Assembly (NCBI RefSeq): GCF_019351405.1
Contig: NZ_JAHWZX010000006.1
Span: 1-64,000 of the forward strand
DNA: 64,000 nucleotides
Direction of reading: 5' to 3'
From: Stakelama flava
Lineage (GTDB): Bacteria > Pseudomonadota > Alphaproteobacteria > Sphingomonadales > Sphingomonadaceae
The notes under the pieces were generated by a model. The model ran no database searches and was not told where the DNA came from. It saw only the letters and a program-made list of their open reading frames with translations. Shown here in pieces: positions 15,950-26,332 of the stretch. Positions within the stretch are counted from its first letter, which is position 1, and the number at the start of each line of letters is the position of its first letter. The position numbers and the translations under genes are program-made.

Positions 15950-18508
15950 TCAGAACTTGACGCGGATTCCGGCGCGGCCACCCGCACCCTCCGAATTGCC
16001 GCCATTGGCGTAATTGCCTTCGATGAAGCCGCTCACCGAATCGGCCGATCCGATGTTCAGGCCGATAAAGCCTTCGCCGTAATCGTGGATGCCGTTCTGG
16101 GTATAGGCGACCGTTTCCCCGCCGCTGGTGAAGGCGACGCCGTCCTCACCCTGGAACTGGTGGACGTAGTTGCCGCCGATATACGCGGTAGTTTCCATGC
16201 CGAACAGCGGCAGGCTGCCGCCGGCGCGCGCACCCAGCTTACCCGTCAGGCCTTCATCCTCATCGAAATCGACATCGACGCCGTTCGAGGTGAAATCGTC
16301 CAGGTCCGAATGGACATAGGAGATCGTGCCCAGCGGTTCGATGAAGTAGGAATCCGAACCGAAGCGAAGACCCGCCTCGACACGGCCGCCATAGCTGTTG
16401 CCGTCCATATCCAGATCGTACAGGCCAAGGCGGCTGTCGGCATCGGCCCAGTAGCGATCATATTTGGCCAGCGCGTTCACGAACGCATTGCCGGTCGAAT
16501 AGCTGCCGTACAGGCCGATATTGGCGTCATCGATGTTCATGCTGTCCGCAGAATGCGAGAATTCGATCTGCGAATTGGTGTAACCGGCGGTCACACCGGC
16601 ACTGAAGCCGCCGCGCTCGCTGTTGCTTCCGGCGAAATCGAACCCGAACTGGCCGCCGAAATAATCCTGGTTGTAGCCAAGATCGACGGTGCGGCTTACG
16701 CCGAACGCGCTCATCGTGCGGTCATTGTCGCGGTTGCTCCACTGGCCGCGAATCTGACCCCAGAACCGGCCGTTATTGCCCTGACCGCCATAGGACCACA
16801 GCGCATCGCGGCGAGCGCGCATCTGCGCCGACCATGCATCCGCCGAGTTGTTCCACACATTGCGAAGCCCTTCGGCATAATCAAGCGTGCGATAGGCCGC
16901 GTCGCTGGGACCGGCAACTAGCGCATAGCTGTTGGAATCGCCGTCATAGGTCACGTCGTAGCGTACCAGGCCCTGATTCTGCGTCGCCGCATCGGCCACG
17001 AACGCATCCGAAGCCGAACCTTCGCCCGCCTGAACGAACGTGGTGCCGGCGTTGAACGCGGGGCTGGCATCGCCGACCTGATTCACGACCACGGCAGTCG
17101 AGCCGGTGGCCGCGCCGCCGACGACCAGCATGTCCGCCGTCGCATCGCCGGGGTTATAGTCAACCGAAAGCGTCGCGTCGCCGCTGCCGGTATAATCGCC
17201 CGGAACGGTGATCGTGTCGCCCGCCGCGCCGTTCGCCATGGTGACGAGGCCGCTGTTGTTGAACTGTTCCAGACCGGTCAGCGTAGCATTGCCCGAACGG
17301 CCGACGATCGTGCCGGTGTTGTTCAGCGTATCGGTGCCCGCACCGAAATCGGGATCGTCGGTGAGGTCGAGTTCGCCCGAGTTGTTCAGCGTGTCGTCGC
17401 CGTCGGTCATCGCGAAATCGCTGGCCAGCGTGCCGCTGTTGTTGATCGTCGCGGGGCCGCCGTTGAACACCAGGTTCGACCCGTTGTCCGACGCCATCAG
17501 CGTTCCGGCGTTGTCGAACGTGCTGCCCGTCGTTGAATTGAAGGTGATGTAATCGCCCGTGCCGCTGACCGATCCGCCATCGGCGATCGAAACGGTCGCG
17601 TTGTCGCCGGTGACGGTGACGGCGTTCGTCGCATCGCCGGTGGTGGTCACGGTGCCGTTGATCGTCGCCGTTGCGTCGCCGGTCGCGTCGACGACAACCG
17701 CCCGCTGCCCGTCGCCGCTGGTCGAGACATTGGTGACGGTGGCGCTGGCATCGCCGTCGGTGCCGATCGCGGTTACCGCATCGGCCGATCCGGTTCCTGC
17801 GGTTGTAACCGTACCCGTCGAAGTGACGTCGGCGCTGGTGCCGCTGGCATAGATCGCCTGACGCGTCGTGTCGGTGTCGTCGTCATCGGCCGCGACGACC
17901 GATACGTTGTTGGCGTCAACGCTGACAGCGCCGTTGGTCGAAGTGGCATAGATGCCGCGCGCCTGCGCGCCGCTGGCCGTGACGTCGCCGCTGCTGACCG
18001 AAACGTCGCCATCGGTGCTGGTGGCGTAAACGGCAGTGGCGCCGGTGCCGGTGGTGGTGACATTGCCGCTGGCTACGGTGACGTCCCCGCCGATATTGGT
18101 TGCGCGGATGCCGTCCGAAAGCGCGCCGGAGGTGGAAATGTCGCCGAGGTCGAGGTCGACCGCGCCGTCAGTGGTGGCGACGTCAACCGCGTTCGATCCA
18201 GCGCCGGTGGTGGTGACATCGGGCTGACCGGTGACGGAGATCGCATCGTCGTTGCGGATGTAGATGCCGGGCGAAACCGGATCGGTGGTGCTGATATTGC
18301 CGTCAACATCCTCGGTCACCGCGCTTCCGGCGTTGACGGTATAGACCGGGTCGGCACTCTGCGCCGCGGCCGTTCCCGCCCCCGATACCATTGCTGCTGC
18401 CAGCAACGCGCCAAAGGCTGCGCCGCCCATCAGGCGCGAGCGGTCCTGCTGCATGTCCGCTCGACCCTCCGGATTGAATCCGAAGAGGCTGGTTTTTGCC
18501 GATGTCAT
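15950..18508 (-). CDS. autotransporter (type Va) surface protein
   Basis: An 852-residue protein. The N-terminal ~70 residues contain an extended signal region with the hydrophobic AALLAAAMVSGAGTAAAQ. Residues about 75-560 are a passenger composed of repeated beta-helix coils rich in Thr, Ser, Gly, Asp and Asn, repeating units like TSTDGDVSVSSGDVTASG. Residues about 590-852 are a beta-barrel domain (QIRGQWSNRDND early, terminal strand GIRVKF ending in Phe) that translocates the passenger across the outer membrane. The ATG at 18508 is preceded by GGGAG at 6 bases. It is flanked by a good terminator and an unusual upstream inverted repeat. Function of the passenger (adhesion, biofilm) is inference. 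Confidence 0.9.
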   Translation of the reverse strand: MTSAKTSLFGFNPEGRADMQQDRSRLMGGAAFGALLAAAMVSGAGTAAAQSADPVYTVNAGSAVTEDVDGNISTTDPVSPGIYIRNDDAISVTGQPDVTTTGAGSNAVDVATTDGAVDLDLGDISTSGALSDGIRATNIGGDVTVASGNVTTTGTGATAVYATSTDGDVSVSSGDVTASGAQARGIYATSTNGAVSVDANNVSVVAADDDDTDTTRQAIYASGTSADVTSTGTVTTAGTGSADAVTAIGTDGDASATVTNVSTSGDGQRAVVVDATGDATATINGTVTTTGDATNAVTVTGDNATVSIADGGSVSGTGDYITFNSTTGSTFDNAGTLMASDNGSNLVFNGGPATINNSGTLASDFAMTDGDDTLNNSGELDLTDDPDFGAGTDTLNNTGTIVGRSGNATLTGLEQFNNSGLVTMANGAAGDTITVPGDYTGSGDATLSVDYNPGDATADMLVVGGAATGSTAVVVNQVGDASPAFNAGTTFVQAGEGSASDAFVADAATQNQGLVRYDVTYDGDSNSYALVAGPSDAAYRTLDYAEGLRNVWNNSADAWSAQMRARRDALWSYGGQGNNGRFWGQIRGQWSNRDNDRTMSAFGVSRTVDLGYNQDYFGGQFGFDFAGSNSERGGFSAGVTAGYTNSQIEFSHSADSMNIDDANIGLYGSYSTGNAFVNALAKYDRYWADADSRLGLYDLDMDGNSYGGRVEAGLRFGSDSYFIEPLGTISYVHSDLDDFTSNGVDVDFDEDEGLTGKLGARAGGSLPLFGMETTAYIGGNYVHQFQGEDGVAFTSGGETVAYTQNGIHDYGEGFIGLNIGSADSVSGFIEGNYANGGNSEGAGGRAGIRVKF

Positions 18509-18591
18509 GAAATTCTCCCACGTATGTACAGGAAACGCTACGATGCGCTTCGACCGCCCTAACGCGCGGACCACCGGGGAGAGTTCCGGGA

Positions 18592-18640
18592 ATTATTACA
18601 AGCAAACGGTAGAAAGTTGCCGAGTGTTGTAATAATACAA
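18592..18640 (-). promoter_or_regulatory. AT-rich inverted repeat upstream of the autotransporter gene
   Basis: ATTATTACAA at 18592-18601 and TTGTAATAAT at 18627-18636 are perfect 10-base inverted arms 25 bases apart, and the right arm is itself part of the palindrome TTGTA-N4-TACAA (18627-18640). The pair lies 84-132 bases upstream of the autotransporter start in otherwise G/C-rich DNA. Spacing and symmetry suggest a dimeric regulator site or paired sites allowing looping. The regulator is unknown. Confidence 0.45.
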
Positions 18641-18657
18641 TACCCGGCAAATCGGGA

Positions 18658-18951
18658 TCAGTCTGCTTCGCCCAGCGCGGCGTTCACCATGGCGCTCCAT
18701 GTTTCGGCTGCGCCCCCCGTGGCAGCTTCGCCCGCCTTCACCATCGCCTCGGTGGGTTCGCGCAGGGTGCGGAGCACTTCCGCGGCCCGGCTCATTTCCT
18801 CGCGCCAGCTGTGATCGCAATGCGAACTGACGGCGGCGGACATGGCCGCTCCGCGTCCCGAACCGACGCGCTCTCCCTTCTCGCTATATTCCTGCGCGCA
18901 AAGCACGCGAGCAATCCGTTCAATGCTGTTGGTGATGGCGATGTCGGTCAT
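18658..18951 (-). CDS. small hypothetical protein
   Basis: A 97-residue soluble protein of unknown function. It begins MTDIAITNSIERIARVLCAQ and ends in a helical AETWSAMVNAALGEAD; no signal or membrane segment. AGGAG at about eight bases before the ATG supports the start. Short proteins with this N-terminal sequence occur in sphingomonads, so I regard it as a real gene, but I cannot assign a function. It lies on the same strand as the autotransporter gene, which starts 150 bases downstream. Confidence 0.65.
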   Translation of the reverse strand: MTDIAITNSIERIARVLCAQEYSEKGERVGSGRGAAMSAAVSSHCDHSWREEMSRAAEVLRTLREPTEAMVKAGEAATGGAAETWSAMVNAALGEAD

Positions 18952-19193
18952 GTGCTGGCTCCTGTGAGGGGCGTGGATATGGTCGGCTCGTCAATCCTCT
19001 GTCGCGAATCGAACGCCCTGATAGCGAACGCGTTCCCGATCGCCATCCCGCGACGAAGCCGGTCCAGTCGCGAGCGAACACTGCCGGGGATTCGAAGAAC
19101 GCCGCCCGGCAGCGCTCGCCAGTCGGGGACTGGCATTTTGCGGTTCGCCGGGGTATCGATCTGATAACCCTTTGATAGCCGGAGAAACCCCTG

Positions 19194-22100
19194 TTGACCA
19201 ACAGTGCTGAAATGCCTGTGGTTGCCATCGGCGCATCGGCCGGTGGCATCGAAGCGCTTAAAACGTTTGTCGAGCATCTGCCGCCCGAACCGGGCTGCGC
19301 TTTCATCATCCTTCAGCATCTTGCGCCCGATCATGAAAGCCAGCTTTCGGCGATATTGGCGCGGGCGGCGCGGCTGCCGGTGGTCGATGCCGATCACGAC
19401 CTGCCGATCAAGCCGGACACCATCTTCGTGCTTCCCCCGGACCGGTATCTGCGGATCGCGGGGGAGGGATTGTTCGTCGAACCGCCCGAAGCCCCGCGGG
19501 GGCAGCGCATGGCGATCGATTATTTCATGCGTTCGCTCGCCCGATCCTCCGGCCCGCGCGCGGTGGGCGTGGTGCTGTCGGGAACCGGCAGCGACGGATC
19601 GGCGGGGCTGCGCGAAATCAGGGCGGCTGGCGGGCTGGCCCTGGCGCAATCGCCCGAAACAGCCCTGTATGAAGGCATGCCCAGCGCGGCGATCGATCAG
19701 GGGGTGGTCGATTTTATCGGTCCGATCGACGAGCTGGTGAAGCAGATATTGTCGATCGTGGAAAATGCCGCCCCGGCAGATGACGACGATCAGGCGAGTG
19801 GCGAAGAAGAGGGAATTACCGATGACCAGCTGAAATCGGTCATTGCAGTGCTGAAGGCGCGTATCGGCCATGATTTCGGCGCGTATAAATCGGGCACCAC
19901 GCGCCGCCGCGTCGCCCGGCGGATGAACCTGCTGCGCTTTTCGAGCGCGGAAGAGTATCTGACTCATCTTCGCGCGACGTCCAGCGAGTGCGACAAGCTG
20001 TTCCACGATCTGCTGATCAACGTCACGTCGTTCTTTCGCGATCCCGCGATCTGGAAACCGCTGGCCGACACGGTCGAGACGCTGCTGGCAGGCGACGCCG
20101 CTGATCCGCTGCGCGTATGGGTGCCCGCCTGCGCGAGTGGAGAGGAAGCCTATTCGCTCGCCATATTGTTCGAGGAAATCTGCGAACGGATCGAAAGCGA
20201 ATGCCGCTGGCAGATTTTCGCCACCGACTTGGATGCGGAGGCGATCGCCCGCGCGCGGCAGGGACAATATCCGCTGACGATCGAAAACGATGTGTCGCCC
20301 GAACGGCTGAAGCGATGGTTCGAAAAGGCGGGCGATGGCTATCGCATCGAAAAGGCGCTGTGCGAACGCGTGGTTTTCGCCCAGCATAACCTGTTGACTG
20401 ATCCGCCCTTTTCGCGGCTGGACATGATCAGTTGCCGCAATTTCCTGATCTATCTGACCGTGGCGACGCAAAACCGGCTGCTCGACATGTTCCACTTCGC
20501 GCTGCGCGACAACGGCTATATTCTGTTGAGCACATCTGAAACAGCCGGGCAGCGTCAGCGATACTTCAAGACGGTATCGGCGCAGGCGCATATCTATCAG
20601 CGTTTGCCGGGAAACACCGGACGCGCCATCACGCCGCCGGTGAAGGACGATCAGGGGGGCAGGGGGATCGCGACACGGATGACCGCGCGTGCATCACGAC
20701 GTGCCGATCGCGAAACGCTTGCCGAAAATGTCCGGCGGTCGTTGCTTTCGCGCTTCGGCCCGGCATCGGCGGTAATCGACCCCGATGGCGAGGTCGCCTT
20801 TTACCACGGGTCGATACGCAGGTTCCTGCAAATTCCCGAAGGCGAGCCTTCGCACAACCTCTACGATCTGCTGAGCCCGTCGCTGCGCGTTCGCGTTCGC
20901 GAGGCGGTTCGCGAGACCGGCGAGGTTTCGGAGACCCGGCTGAACGTTCGGCGCGCGCGGCTGAGCGAGGGCGATGTCCGCGTGCGGATCGAGTGCGAGC
21001 GGCTGCCCGATGAAGATCGCGAACTGTACCTGGTAAGCTTTATCGAAGAGCGGGATGCCGCCGATGCGCTTCCCATGCGCGATGCGAACGAGAAGGAGGC
21101 GGATTATGTCCGCCAGCTTGAACATGAACTGTTGATCGTTCGCGAAGACCTGCAAACCACGATCGAGGAACTGGAGACTTCGAACGAGGAGCTGAAAGCT
21201 TCGAACGAGGAAGCGATGGCGGCGAACGAGGAGCTGCAATCGACCAACGAGGAACTGGAGACATCGCGCGAGGAGCTTCAGTCGCTCAACGAGGAACTGG
21301 TCACCGTTAACAGCCAGCTTGAGGAAAAGCTGACCGAACTGGAACGCGCGACCGGCGATCTGGGCAATCTGTTCGCCAGCACGCGCGTACCGGTACTATT
21401 TCTGGGCAACGATCTCACGATCCGTAGCTTCACCCCGAACATCAACGAGGTGGCCGAGATACGCGCGAGCGATGAGGGCAGACCCGTCACCGATTTCGCG
21501 TTCAAGGTGAATGATGCGAATCTAGTCGCCGAAGCGAAGCGCGTGCTTGCCGAACTGGGCAAGGCGGAGGATCAGGTGGCGACGGGGGACGGTCGAATCT
21601 ATCTGCGCCGTATACAGCCCTATCGCACGACTGATGAACGGATCGGCGGAGTGGTCATCAGCTATGCCGAGGTCACCCAGCTGGTGCGGACCACCGAAAA
21701 GCTGGCGCAGCGCGAACGGCAGCAGCGCGCGATCGCCGAACTGGGCCAGTCGGCGCTTTCCGTGCGCGATGGCCAGCGATTGCTGGAAGATGCCTGTTCG
21801 GTGCTGCGACTGGCGCTGGAGTGCGATTATGTGAAGGTGCTGGAGCTTTCCGAGGATCGCAGCGAATTTACCCTGCGCGCGGGAACCGGCTGGAAACCGG
21901 GGCTGGTGGGTTCGGCCACCGTGCCCAACAGCACGCAGTCGCAGGCAGGGTACACCATGGCTGCGGGCGATATGGTGGTGGTGGACGATTTCGAAAAGGA
22001 AAGCCGCTTCGCCGCGCCCGAGCTGCTGACCGCACACAATGTCCGGTCGGGGATGAGCACCGTCCTTAGCCTGGGCGGCGTTCCGTGGGGCGTGCTTGGC

Positions 22101-23624
22101 GCGCACAGCCGCACCGTCAACCGGTTCGGCAAGGATGATCTTGCCGCGCTGCGCAACGTGGCGACGATCATCAGCCAGACGCTGACCGAACTTGCGCGCG
22201 AGGAATATCTGGTGAGCGAGCGGTTGACGCTGGACCTGGCGGTTAACGCGGCGGAACTGAGTGTATGGAACTGGGAACCCGAAAGCGATCGTTCATCCTG
22301 GGACGAAAAGCTTTTCCGCATGCTCGGCTATAGCGGGGACACTGCGGTCGCGAGCGGGGAAGCCTTTTTTGCCGCCGTCGACCCGGCCGACCGCGATCGC
22401 GTGCGAAAGGAAATCGCGCGCACCTATGAAAAGGGTATTCCGTTCGCAAGCGAATTCCGGATTCAGCTACCCGATGGATCGACGCGCTGGCTTGCAGGGC
22501 GGGGTGCGCGGATTCCGGGATCATCCCCGCCACGGCTGACCGGCGTGAATTTTGACATCACCGACCGCAAGCAGAGCGAGGACCGTCAGCAGCTGATTAT
22601 GCGCGAGCTGGACCATCGCGTGAAGAACATGCTGGCGATCATCCTGTCGATCACCCGGCTGACGGCGCGATCCGACGTCGCGCTTCCCGTCTTTCTGGAA
22701 AGCTTCACCAACCGGCTTCAGGCGATGGCGCGCACCCATGCACTTCTGGCCGAGGGGCGTTGGCGCGGGTTGACGCTGCGCGCGGTGATCGAGGAGGAAC
22801 TGGCGCAATATCGGGCGGCGGGCGCGCAAAATCTGATGCTGGACGGTCCCGATCTGCTGATCTCCCCCGAAGCGGGGCAGTCGCTTTCGATGGCGATACA
22901 CGAACTTGCCACCAACGCCGCCAAATATGGCGCGCTGTCAACGCCGGCCGGACGGCTGACCGTCCGCTGGTCGCGCAGGCGGGAAGGGAAGGAAGGCATG
23001 TTGGCGATCGAGTGGATCGAGCGCGATGGCCCGAAGGTGAGCGAGCCCGATCATACCGGTTTTGGAACCACCGTGCTGAACCGCATCCTGACGAGCCAGT
23101 TGCGCGCGAAGGTGCAGCAGCGCTTTCCCGAAGCGGGGATGGAGTTGCGGATCGAAGTTCCGCAGGGGGAGATCGCGCAGGCGCCCGAAGCCCCGCCGGA
23201 AGCCCCGGCCGAGCCTGCACGTCATGTCGATCTTTCCATCATCGAGGGCAAGCGGGTGCTGGTGCTGGACGATGAATGGCTGATCGGCGAGGAGCATCGC
23301 GCCGCGCTGGAGAAGGTAGGGGCGAAGATCATCGGCCCGTTCACGCGGATGGCTTCGGCGCGCGAAACGGTTGAAGGCGACGATCCGGATTTGGCGATCC
23401 TCGATTTCAATATCGCGGGCGACCCCGTGACGCCACTTGCTGCGGACTTGCTGGATCGGCGCATACCGGTCATCATCGTGACCGGCTATGGGTCGAGCCT
23501 CACCGTGCCTGGAGAGTTGAGCGGCGCGGTGATGATGCACAAACCGGTATCGATCGGCGCACTGATCCGGCAGGCGGCGATCCGGCTGACGGAAAAGGCG
23601 GTAGCGGCGGATGAGCAGACATGA
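19194..23624 (+). CDS. CheB-CheR-PAS-GAF-PAS-HWE histidine kinase-receiver fusion
   Basis: A 1476-residue cytosolic signalling protein. Order: CheB methylesterase (residues 8-195, catalytic Ser15 in IGASAGG), CheR methyltransferase (about 205-475, SAM-binding [18 protein letters not shown]), a coiled coil made of LEE/NEEL heptads (about 635-715), PAS (about 730-840), GAF (about 860-1005), PAS (about 1010-1135), HWE-family kinase ([12 protein letters not shown] with His1141), and a receiver domain with Asp1404. CheB-R and HWE kinases with a receiver usually feed the PhyR-EcfG general stress response in alphaproteobacteria; the role here is inference. Start is TTG, with GGAG upstream; a GTG or ATG slightly downstream cannot be excluded. 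Overlaps the next gene by 14 bases. Confidence 0.9.
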   Translation: MTNSAEMPVVAIGASAGGIEALKTFVEHLPPEPGCAFIILQHLAPDHESQLSAILARAARLPVVDADHDLPIKPDTIFVLPPDRYLRIAGEGLFVEPPEAPRGQRMAIDYFMRSLARSSGPRAVGVVLSGTGSDGSAGLREIRAAGGLALAQSPETALYEGMPSAAIDQGVVDFIGPIDELVKQILSIVENAAPADDDDQASGEEEGITDDQLKSVIAVLKARIGHDFGAYKSGTTRRRVARRMNLLRFSSAEEYLTHLRATSSECDKLFHDLLINVTSFFRDPAIWKPLADTVETLLAGDAADPLRVWVPACASGEEAYSLAILFEEICERIESECRWQIFATDLDAEAIARARQGQYPLTIENDVSPERLKRWFEKAGDGYRIEKALCERVVFAQHNLLTDPPFSRLDMISCRNFLIYLTVATQNRLLDMFHFALRDNGYILLSTSETAGQRQRYFKTVSAQAHIYQRLPGNTGRAITPPVKDDQGGRGIATRMTARASRRADRETLAENVRRSLLSRFGPASAVIDPDGEVAFYHGSIRRFLQIPEGEPSHNLYDLLSPSLRVRVREAVRETGEVSETRLNVRRARLSEGDVRVRIECERLPDEDRELYLVSFIEERDAADALPMRDANEKEADYVRQLEHELLIVREDLQTTIEELETSNEELKASNEEAMAANEELQSTNEELETSREELQSLNEELVTVNSQLEEKLTELERATGDLGNLFASTRVPVLFLGNDLTIRSFTPNINEVAEIRASDEGRPVTDFAFKVNDANLVAEAKRVLAELGKAEDQVATGDGRIYLRRIQPYRTTDERIGGVVISYAEVTQLVRTTEKLAQRERQQRAIAELGQSALSVRDGQRLLEDACSVLRLALECDYVKVLELSEDRSEFTLRAGTGWKPGLVGSATVPNSTQSQAGYTMAAGDMVVVDDFEKESRFAAPELLTAHNVRSGMSTVLSLGGVPWGVLGAHSRTVNRFGKDDLAALRNVATIISQTLTELAREEYLVSERLTLDLAVNAAELSVWNWEPESDRSSWDEKLFRMLGYSGDTAVASGEAFFAAVDPADRDRVRKEIARTYEKGIPFASEFRIQLPDGSTRWLAGRGARIPGSSPPRLTGVNFDITDRKQSEDRQQLIMRELDHRVKNMLAIILSITRLTARSDVALPVFLESFTNRLQAMARTHALLAEGRWRGLTLRAVIEEELAQYRAAGAQNLMLDGPDLLISPEAGQSLSMAIHELATNAAKYGALSTPAGRLTVRWSRRREGKEGMLAIEWIERDGPKVSEPDHTGFGTTVLNRILTSQLRAKVQQRFPEAGMELRIEVPQGEIAQAPEAPPEAPAEPARHVDLSIIEGKRVLVLDDEWLIGEEHRAALEKVGAKIIGPFTRMASARETVEGDDPDLAILDFNIAGDPVTPLAADLLDRRIPVIIVTGYGSSLTVPGELSGAVMMHKPVSIGALIRQAAIRLTEKAVAADEQT

Positions 23625-24594
23625 CCTGATCGGCATCGGCGGTAGCGCGGGCGCTCTGCCCGCCTTGCTTTCCCTGTTGCAGGCATTCGACGGCGGAAAC
23701 GATGTGACGCTCTTTGTTGTGATCCATCGCACTGACCGTTCGAACCGGCTTTGCGAGATTATTCAGCGTGCGACCGCGCTGGAAACCTGCCAGCCGGACG
23801 ATGGCGATCCGATCCGGCCGGGGCATTTGTATCTGGCCCCCACCGACCGGCATTTGCTGGTTTCGGACGGGCATGTGCACCTGCGCCGCGGCCCGCGCGA
23901 GAATAATTTCAGGCCATCGATCGACCCCCTGTTTCGTTCGATCGCCGTTGCGGGATCGGGCCGTGCGATCGGAATCGTCCTGTCAGGCTATCTGGACGAC
24001 GGCGCGGCGGGGCTTCGCGCCGTAATGCAGTGCGGTGGGCTGGGCGTCGTGCAGGACCCGCTCGACGCCATATCGCCGGACATGCCGCGCGCAGCGATCA
24101 GCGCCGTTGGAGAGCCGCGCCTGATCGCCAGTGCGCCGGAGATCGGCAAGGCGCTGCCATCGCTGATCGCCGAACCGGCCGGGCCGCGCGTGGAAGCGCC
24201 GTCGTCGATGCGGCTGGAGCTGATGATCGCGGGACTGGAGGAGGCCAATATGGAAAGCGAGGAAAGTCTGGGTGAGCTGTCGCCCTATAACTGTCCCGAT
24301 TGCAACGGCGTCCTGTGGCAGATTGAGGATGGGCCAATGCTGCGTTTTCGCTGCCATACCGGCCATGCCTATTCGGGCAACGCCTTGCTGGAGGCGCAGG
24401 CCGGGACGATCGAGCAAAGCCTGTACGAAACGCTGCGCGGCCAGCGTGAGCGCGCCCGGCTGTTGCGTCAGATGGCCGAGCGCGATCCGATGGGGGGCGA
24501 GCGATGGACCGACCGCGCTGCCGACTATGATCGTGCTGCGAGCCTGATCGAAGGGCTGATCCTGCAGGGCGGACAGGCGCGCCCGCAAGGCTGA
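23611..24594 (+). CDS. CheB-type methylesterase with C-terminal Zn-ribbon-like segment
   Basis: A 327-residue protein lacking a receiver domain. CheB catalytic residues are visible: Ser12 in GIGGSAGALPAL, a His in FVVIHRTDRS, and the Asp in GYLDDGAAGLRA. After about residue 220 there is a segment CPDCNGVLW followed by FRCHTGHAY, giving the CxxC-x17-CxxH pattern of a small zinc ribbon, then a helical tail. Such stand-alone CheB proteins are known next to CheB-R kinases, where they may deamidate or demethylate unusual partners. Its start overlaps the kinase gene by 14 bases, so the two are translationally coupled. Convergent with the PfkB gene. Confidence 0.88.
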   Translation: MSRHDLIGIGGSAGALPALLSLLQAFDGGNDVTLFVVIHRTDRSNRLCEIIQRATALETCQPDDGDPIRPGHLYLAPTDRHLLVSDGHVHLRRGPRENNFRPSIDPLFRSIAVAGSGRAIGIVLSGYLDDGAAGLRAVMQCGGLGVVQDPLDAISPDMPRAAISAVGEPRLIASAPEIGKALPSLIAEPAGPRVEAPSSMRLELMIAGLEEANMESEESLGELSPYNCPDCNGVLWQIEDGPMLRFRCHTGHAYSGNALLEAQAGTIEQSLYETLRGQRERARLLRQMAERDPMGGERWTDRAADYDRAASLIEGLILQGGQARPQG

Positions 24595-24630
24595 ACAGAC
24601 CGGTCAGGCGGTCGCGTCGCCGGCGGCATG

Positions 24631-25557
24631 CTATTTCATCTCGCGATGCAGCCTGTCGGCATCCGCCTTTCGAAACAGGCGGGTGGCGGGCGACATCAGC
24701 GCAGCGGCCCCGGCGGCAACGCCATAGCGCGCTGCGTCGATCAACGGCCAGTCATGCGCAAGTGCCCAGGTGACGGCGGCGACCATCGAATCGCCCGCGC
24801 CGATCCCGCTGACCACGGTTACGGTGGGCGAAGCGAAGCAATGATTTTCTTGTGAATCGATCAACAGCGCGCCCTGTTCGCCCAGCGACAGCAGGACATT
24901 TTCGGCATGGCCGTCGGCAATCATCTTCCGCGCAGCAGCAATGCGCGAATCGTCGTCCGGCAGCGCGCAGCCCGCCATCGCCTCCAGTTCGCTGAGGCTG
25001 GGTTTGACGAGCAGGGCTTTCAGGCCGCGCGACATAGCCAGTCCCTGGCCCGAACTGTCGAGAAGGACATGGATGTTGAGCGCGGTGCATACATCGTGCA
25101 GCCGGGCAAAGAAATGCTGCGTAATTCCCGGCGGGATGCTGCCGCTGATTACCAGATAGCGCAATTGCGGCCCGATCGCGAAGATGCGTTCGAAAATGTC
25201 GCGCTGCGCCTCTTCCGTCAGCACCGGGCCGGGAAGGACGAAGCGATATTGCGCGTCGCTTTCGCCTTCGGTGACGGCAAAGCTCTGTCGCGTCAGGCCC
25301 GCGATCGGAACCGGCGCGAAGGAAATATGCGCCGCGCCCAACAGACGGCAGATCATGTCGCCCGGTGGCCCGCCAGAGGGGAAAATCGCGATCGCCTCCT
25401 CGCCCAGCGCGTACAGGCCTCGGGCCACGTTGATCCCGCCGCCGCCGGCGTCATACAGCGGATCTGCGCATCGCAGCTTGTGCGTCGGGCGGATTTTGGG
25501 TGTGATCGTCGCGACGTCGAGCGCCGGGTTGAGCGTGAGCGTGGCTATCTTCACCAT
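24631..25557 (-). CDS. PfkB-family sugar (6-phosphofructokinase-like) kinase
   Basis: A 308-residue ribokinase-like kinase. It begins TLTLNPALDVATI, typical of the 1-phosphofructokinase/Pfk-2 branch, has the substrate-binding DAGGGGINVARGL, and the ATP-binding/catalytic GAGDSMVAAVTWAL with the catalytic Asp. It probably phosphorylates fructose-6-phosphate or a related phospho-sugar; the exact substrate is not certain. It faces the CheB gene and diverges from a GNAT gene across a 228-base gap that carries an 11-base inverted repeat. Confidence 0.9.
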   Translation of the reverse strand: MVKIATLTLNPALDVATITPKIRPTHKLRCADPLYDAGGGGINVARGLYALGEEAIAIFPSGGPPGDMICRLLGAAHISFAPVPIAGLTRQSFAVTEGESDAQYRFVLPGPVLTEEAQRDIFERIFAIGPQLRYLVISGSIPPGITQHFFARLHDVCTALNIHVLLDSSGQGLAMSRGLKALLVKPSLSELEAMAGCALPDDDSRIAAARKMIADGHAENVLLSLGEQGALLIDSQENHCFASPTVTVVSGIGAGDSMVAAVTWALAHDWPLIDAARYGVAAGAAALMSPATRLFRKADADRLHREMK

Positions 25558-25650
25558 TGCGATTATTGTTTGCCCCGTTGAACATCCATCCTCCGGGCCG
25601 CGATGCGACGCCGGACGCCAATCCTACCCTATCGCGAGCATCGTTGCAGC

Positions 25651-25729
25651 CCATCCGCAATGCTACGCATCCGGCAAGCGCGAAGCGGCGGGCGACCGGC
25701 GCGGTGAATCTCCGGGATATTGCGGATGG
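25651..25729. repeat. 11-base inverted repeat between pfkB-like and GNAT genes
   Basis: CCATCCGCAAT at 25651-25661 is repeated inverted as ATTGCGGATGG at 25719-25729, perfect over 11 bases with a 57-base loop. It occupies the divergent promoter gap. No T tract follows, so it is not a terminator. It may be a regulatory or structural remnant; I see no further support. Confidence 0.4.
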
Positions 25730-25785
25730 AGCGCGGCCCGTCATCGCGCCATAGCCCCTTGCGCCTGATGTGATGGAGATGAAGC

Positions 25786-26301
25786 ATGACGACGCAGAAC
25801 AGCCTTACCACCAGCGGCGGCGTTCAATTGAACGTGCGTCCCGCCCGCGAAGGCGACGAAGCGCTGCTCGATGCGTTTTTCAGCCATGTCACGCCGGAAG
25901 ATCTGCGCTTTCGCTTCCTGTCCAGCGTGCGCAAGGTGGGCGCCGATCAGATTGCGGCGATGACTCATGTCGACCATCGCCAGACCGAGAATCTGCTGGC
26001 GTTCGATGCCCGGGGCGACCGGCTGGTCGCAACCGCGATGCTTGCGTGCGACGACGCGCTGGAACGCGGCGAGGTCGCCGTGGTGCTAGACCGCGATTAC
26101 AAGGGGCGCGGCATCGGGTGGGAGATGCTGCGGCTGATTACCGAGACGGCGAGGGAGCAGGGCGTGAAGGAGGTCGAATCGATCGAATCACGCGAAAATC
26201 ATGCCGCGATCGACCTGGAACGCGAAATGGGCTTCACCGCGCAAAGCTGCCCCGGTGATTCGACGCTGGTGCTCGTGCGGCGCAGCCTTCGCCCCGATTA
26301 A
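25786..26301 (+). CDS. GNAT-family N-acetyltransferase
   Basis: A 171-residue acetyltransferase. The core GNAT signature is visible: the beta strand EVAVVLD followed by the acetyl-CoA loop RDYKGRGIGWEMLRLI, then the C-terminal SRENHAAIDLEREMGFTAQ. It resembles the acetyltransferase half of the Pat-type protein acetyltransferases that modify acyl-CoA synthetases, but it lacks the regulatory domain. Substrate unknown. Start ATG at 25786 follows GGAGATGAAGC. It is followed by tRNA-Cys on the opposite strand. Confidence 0.85.
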   Translation: MTTQNSLTTSGGVQLNVRPAREGDEALLDAFFSHVTPEDLRFRFLSSVRKVGADQIAAMTHVDHRQTENLLAFDARGDRLVATAMLACDDALERGEVAVVLDRDYKGRGIGWEMLRLITETAREQGVKEVESIESRENHAAIDLEREMGFTAQSCPGDSTLVLVRRSLRPD

Positions 26302-26332
26302 GGGGGTCTGCGCCAATCGCGCGTCAGCAAGG

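Noticed and set aside
18948..20591. 547-codon open frame on the minus strand
   Set aside because: Antisense to the CheB-CheR gene, which has clear domain homology; composition matches a GC-rich shadow and no domain is visible.
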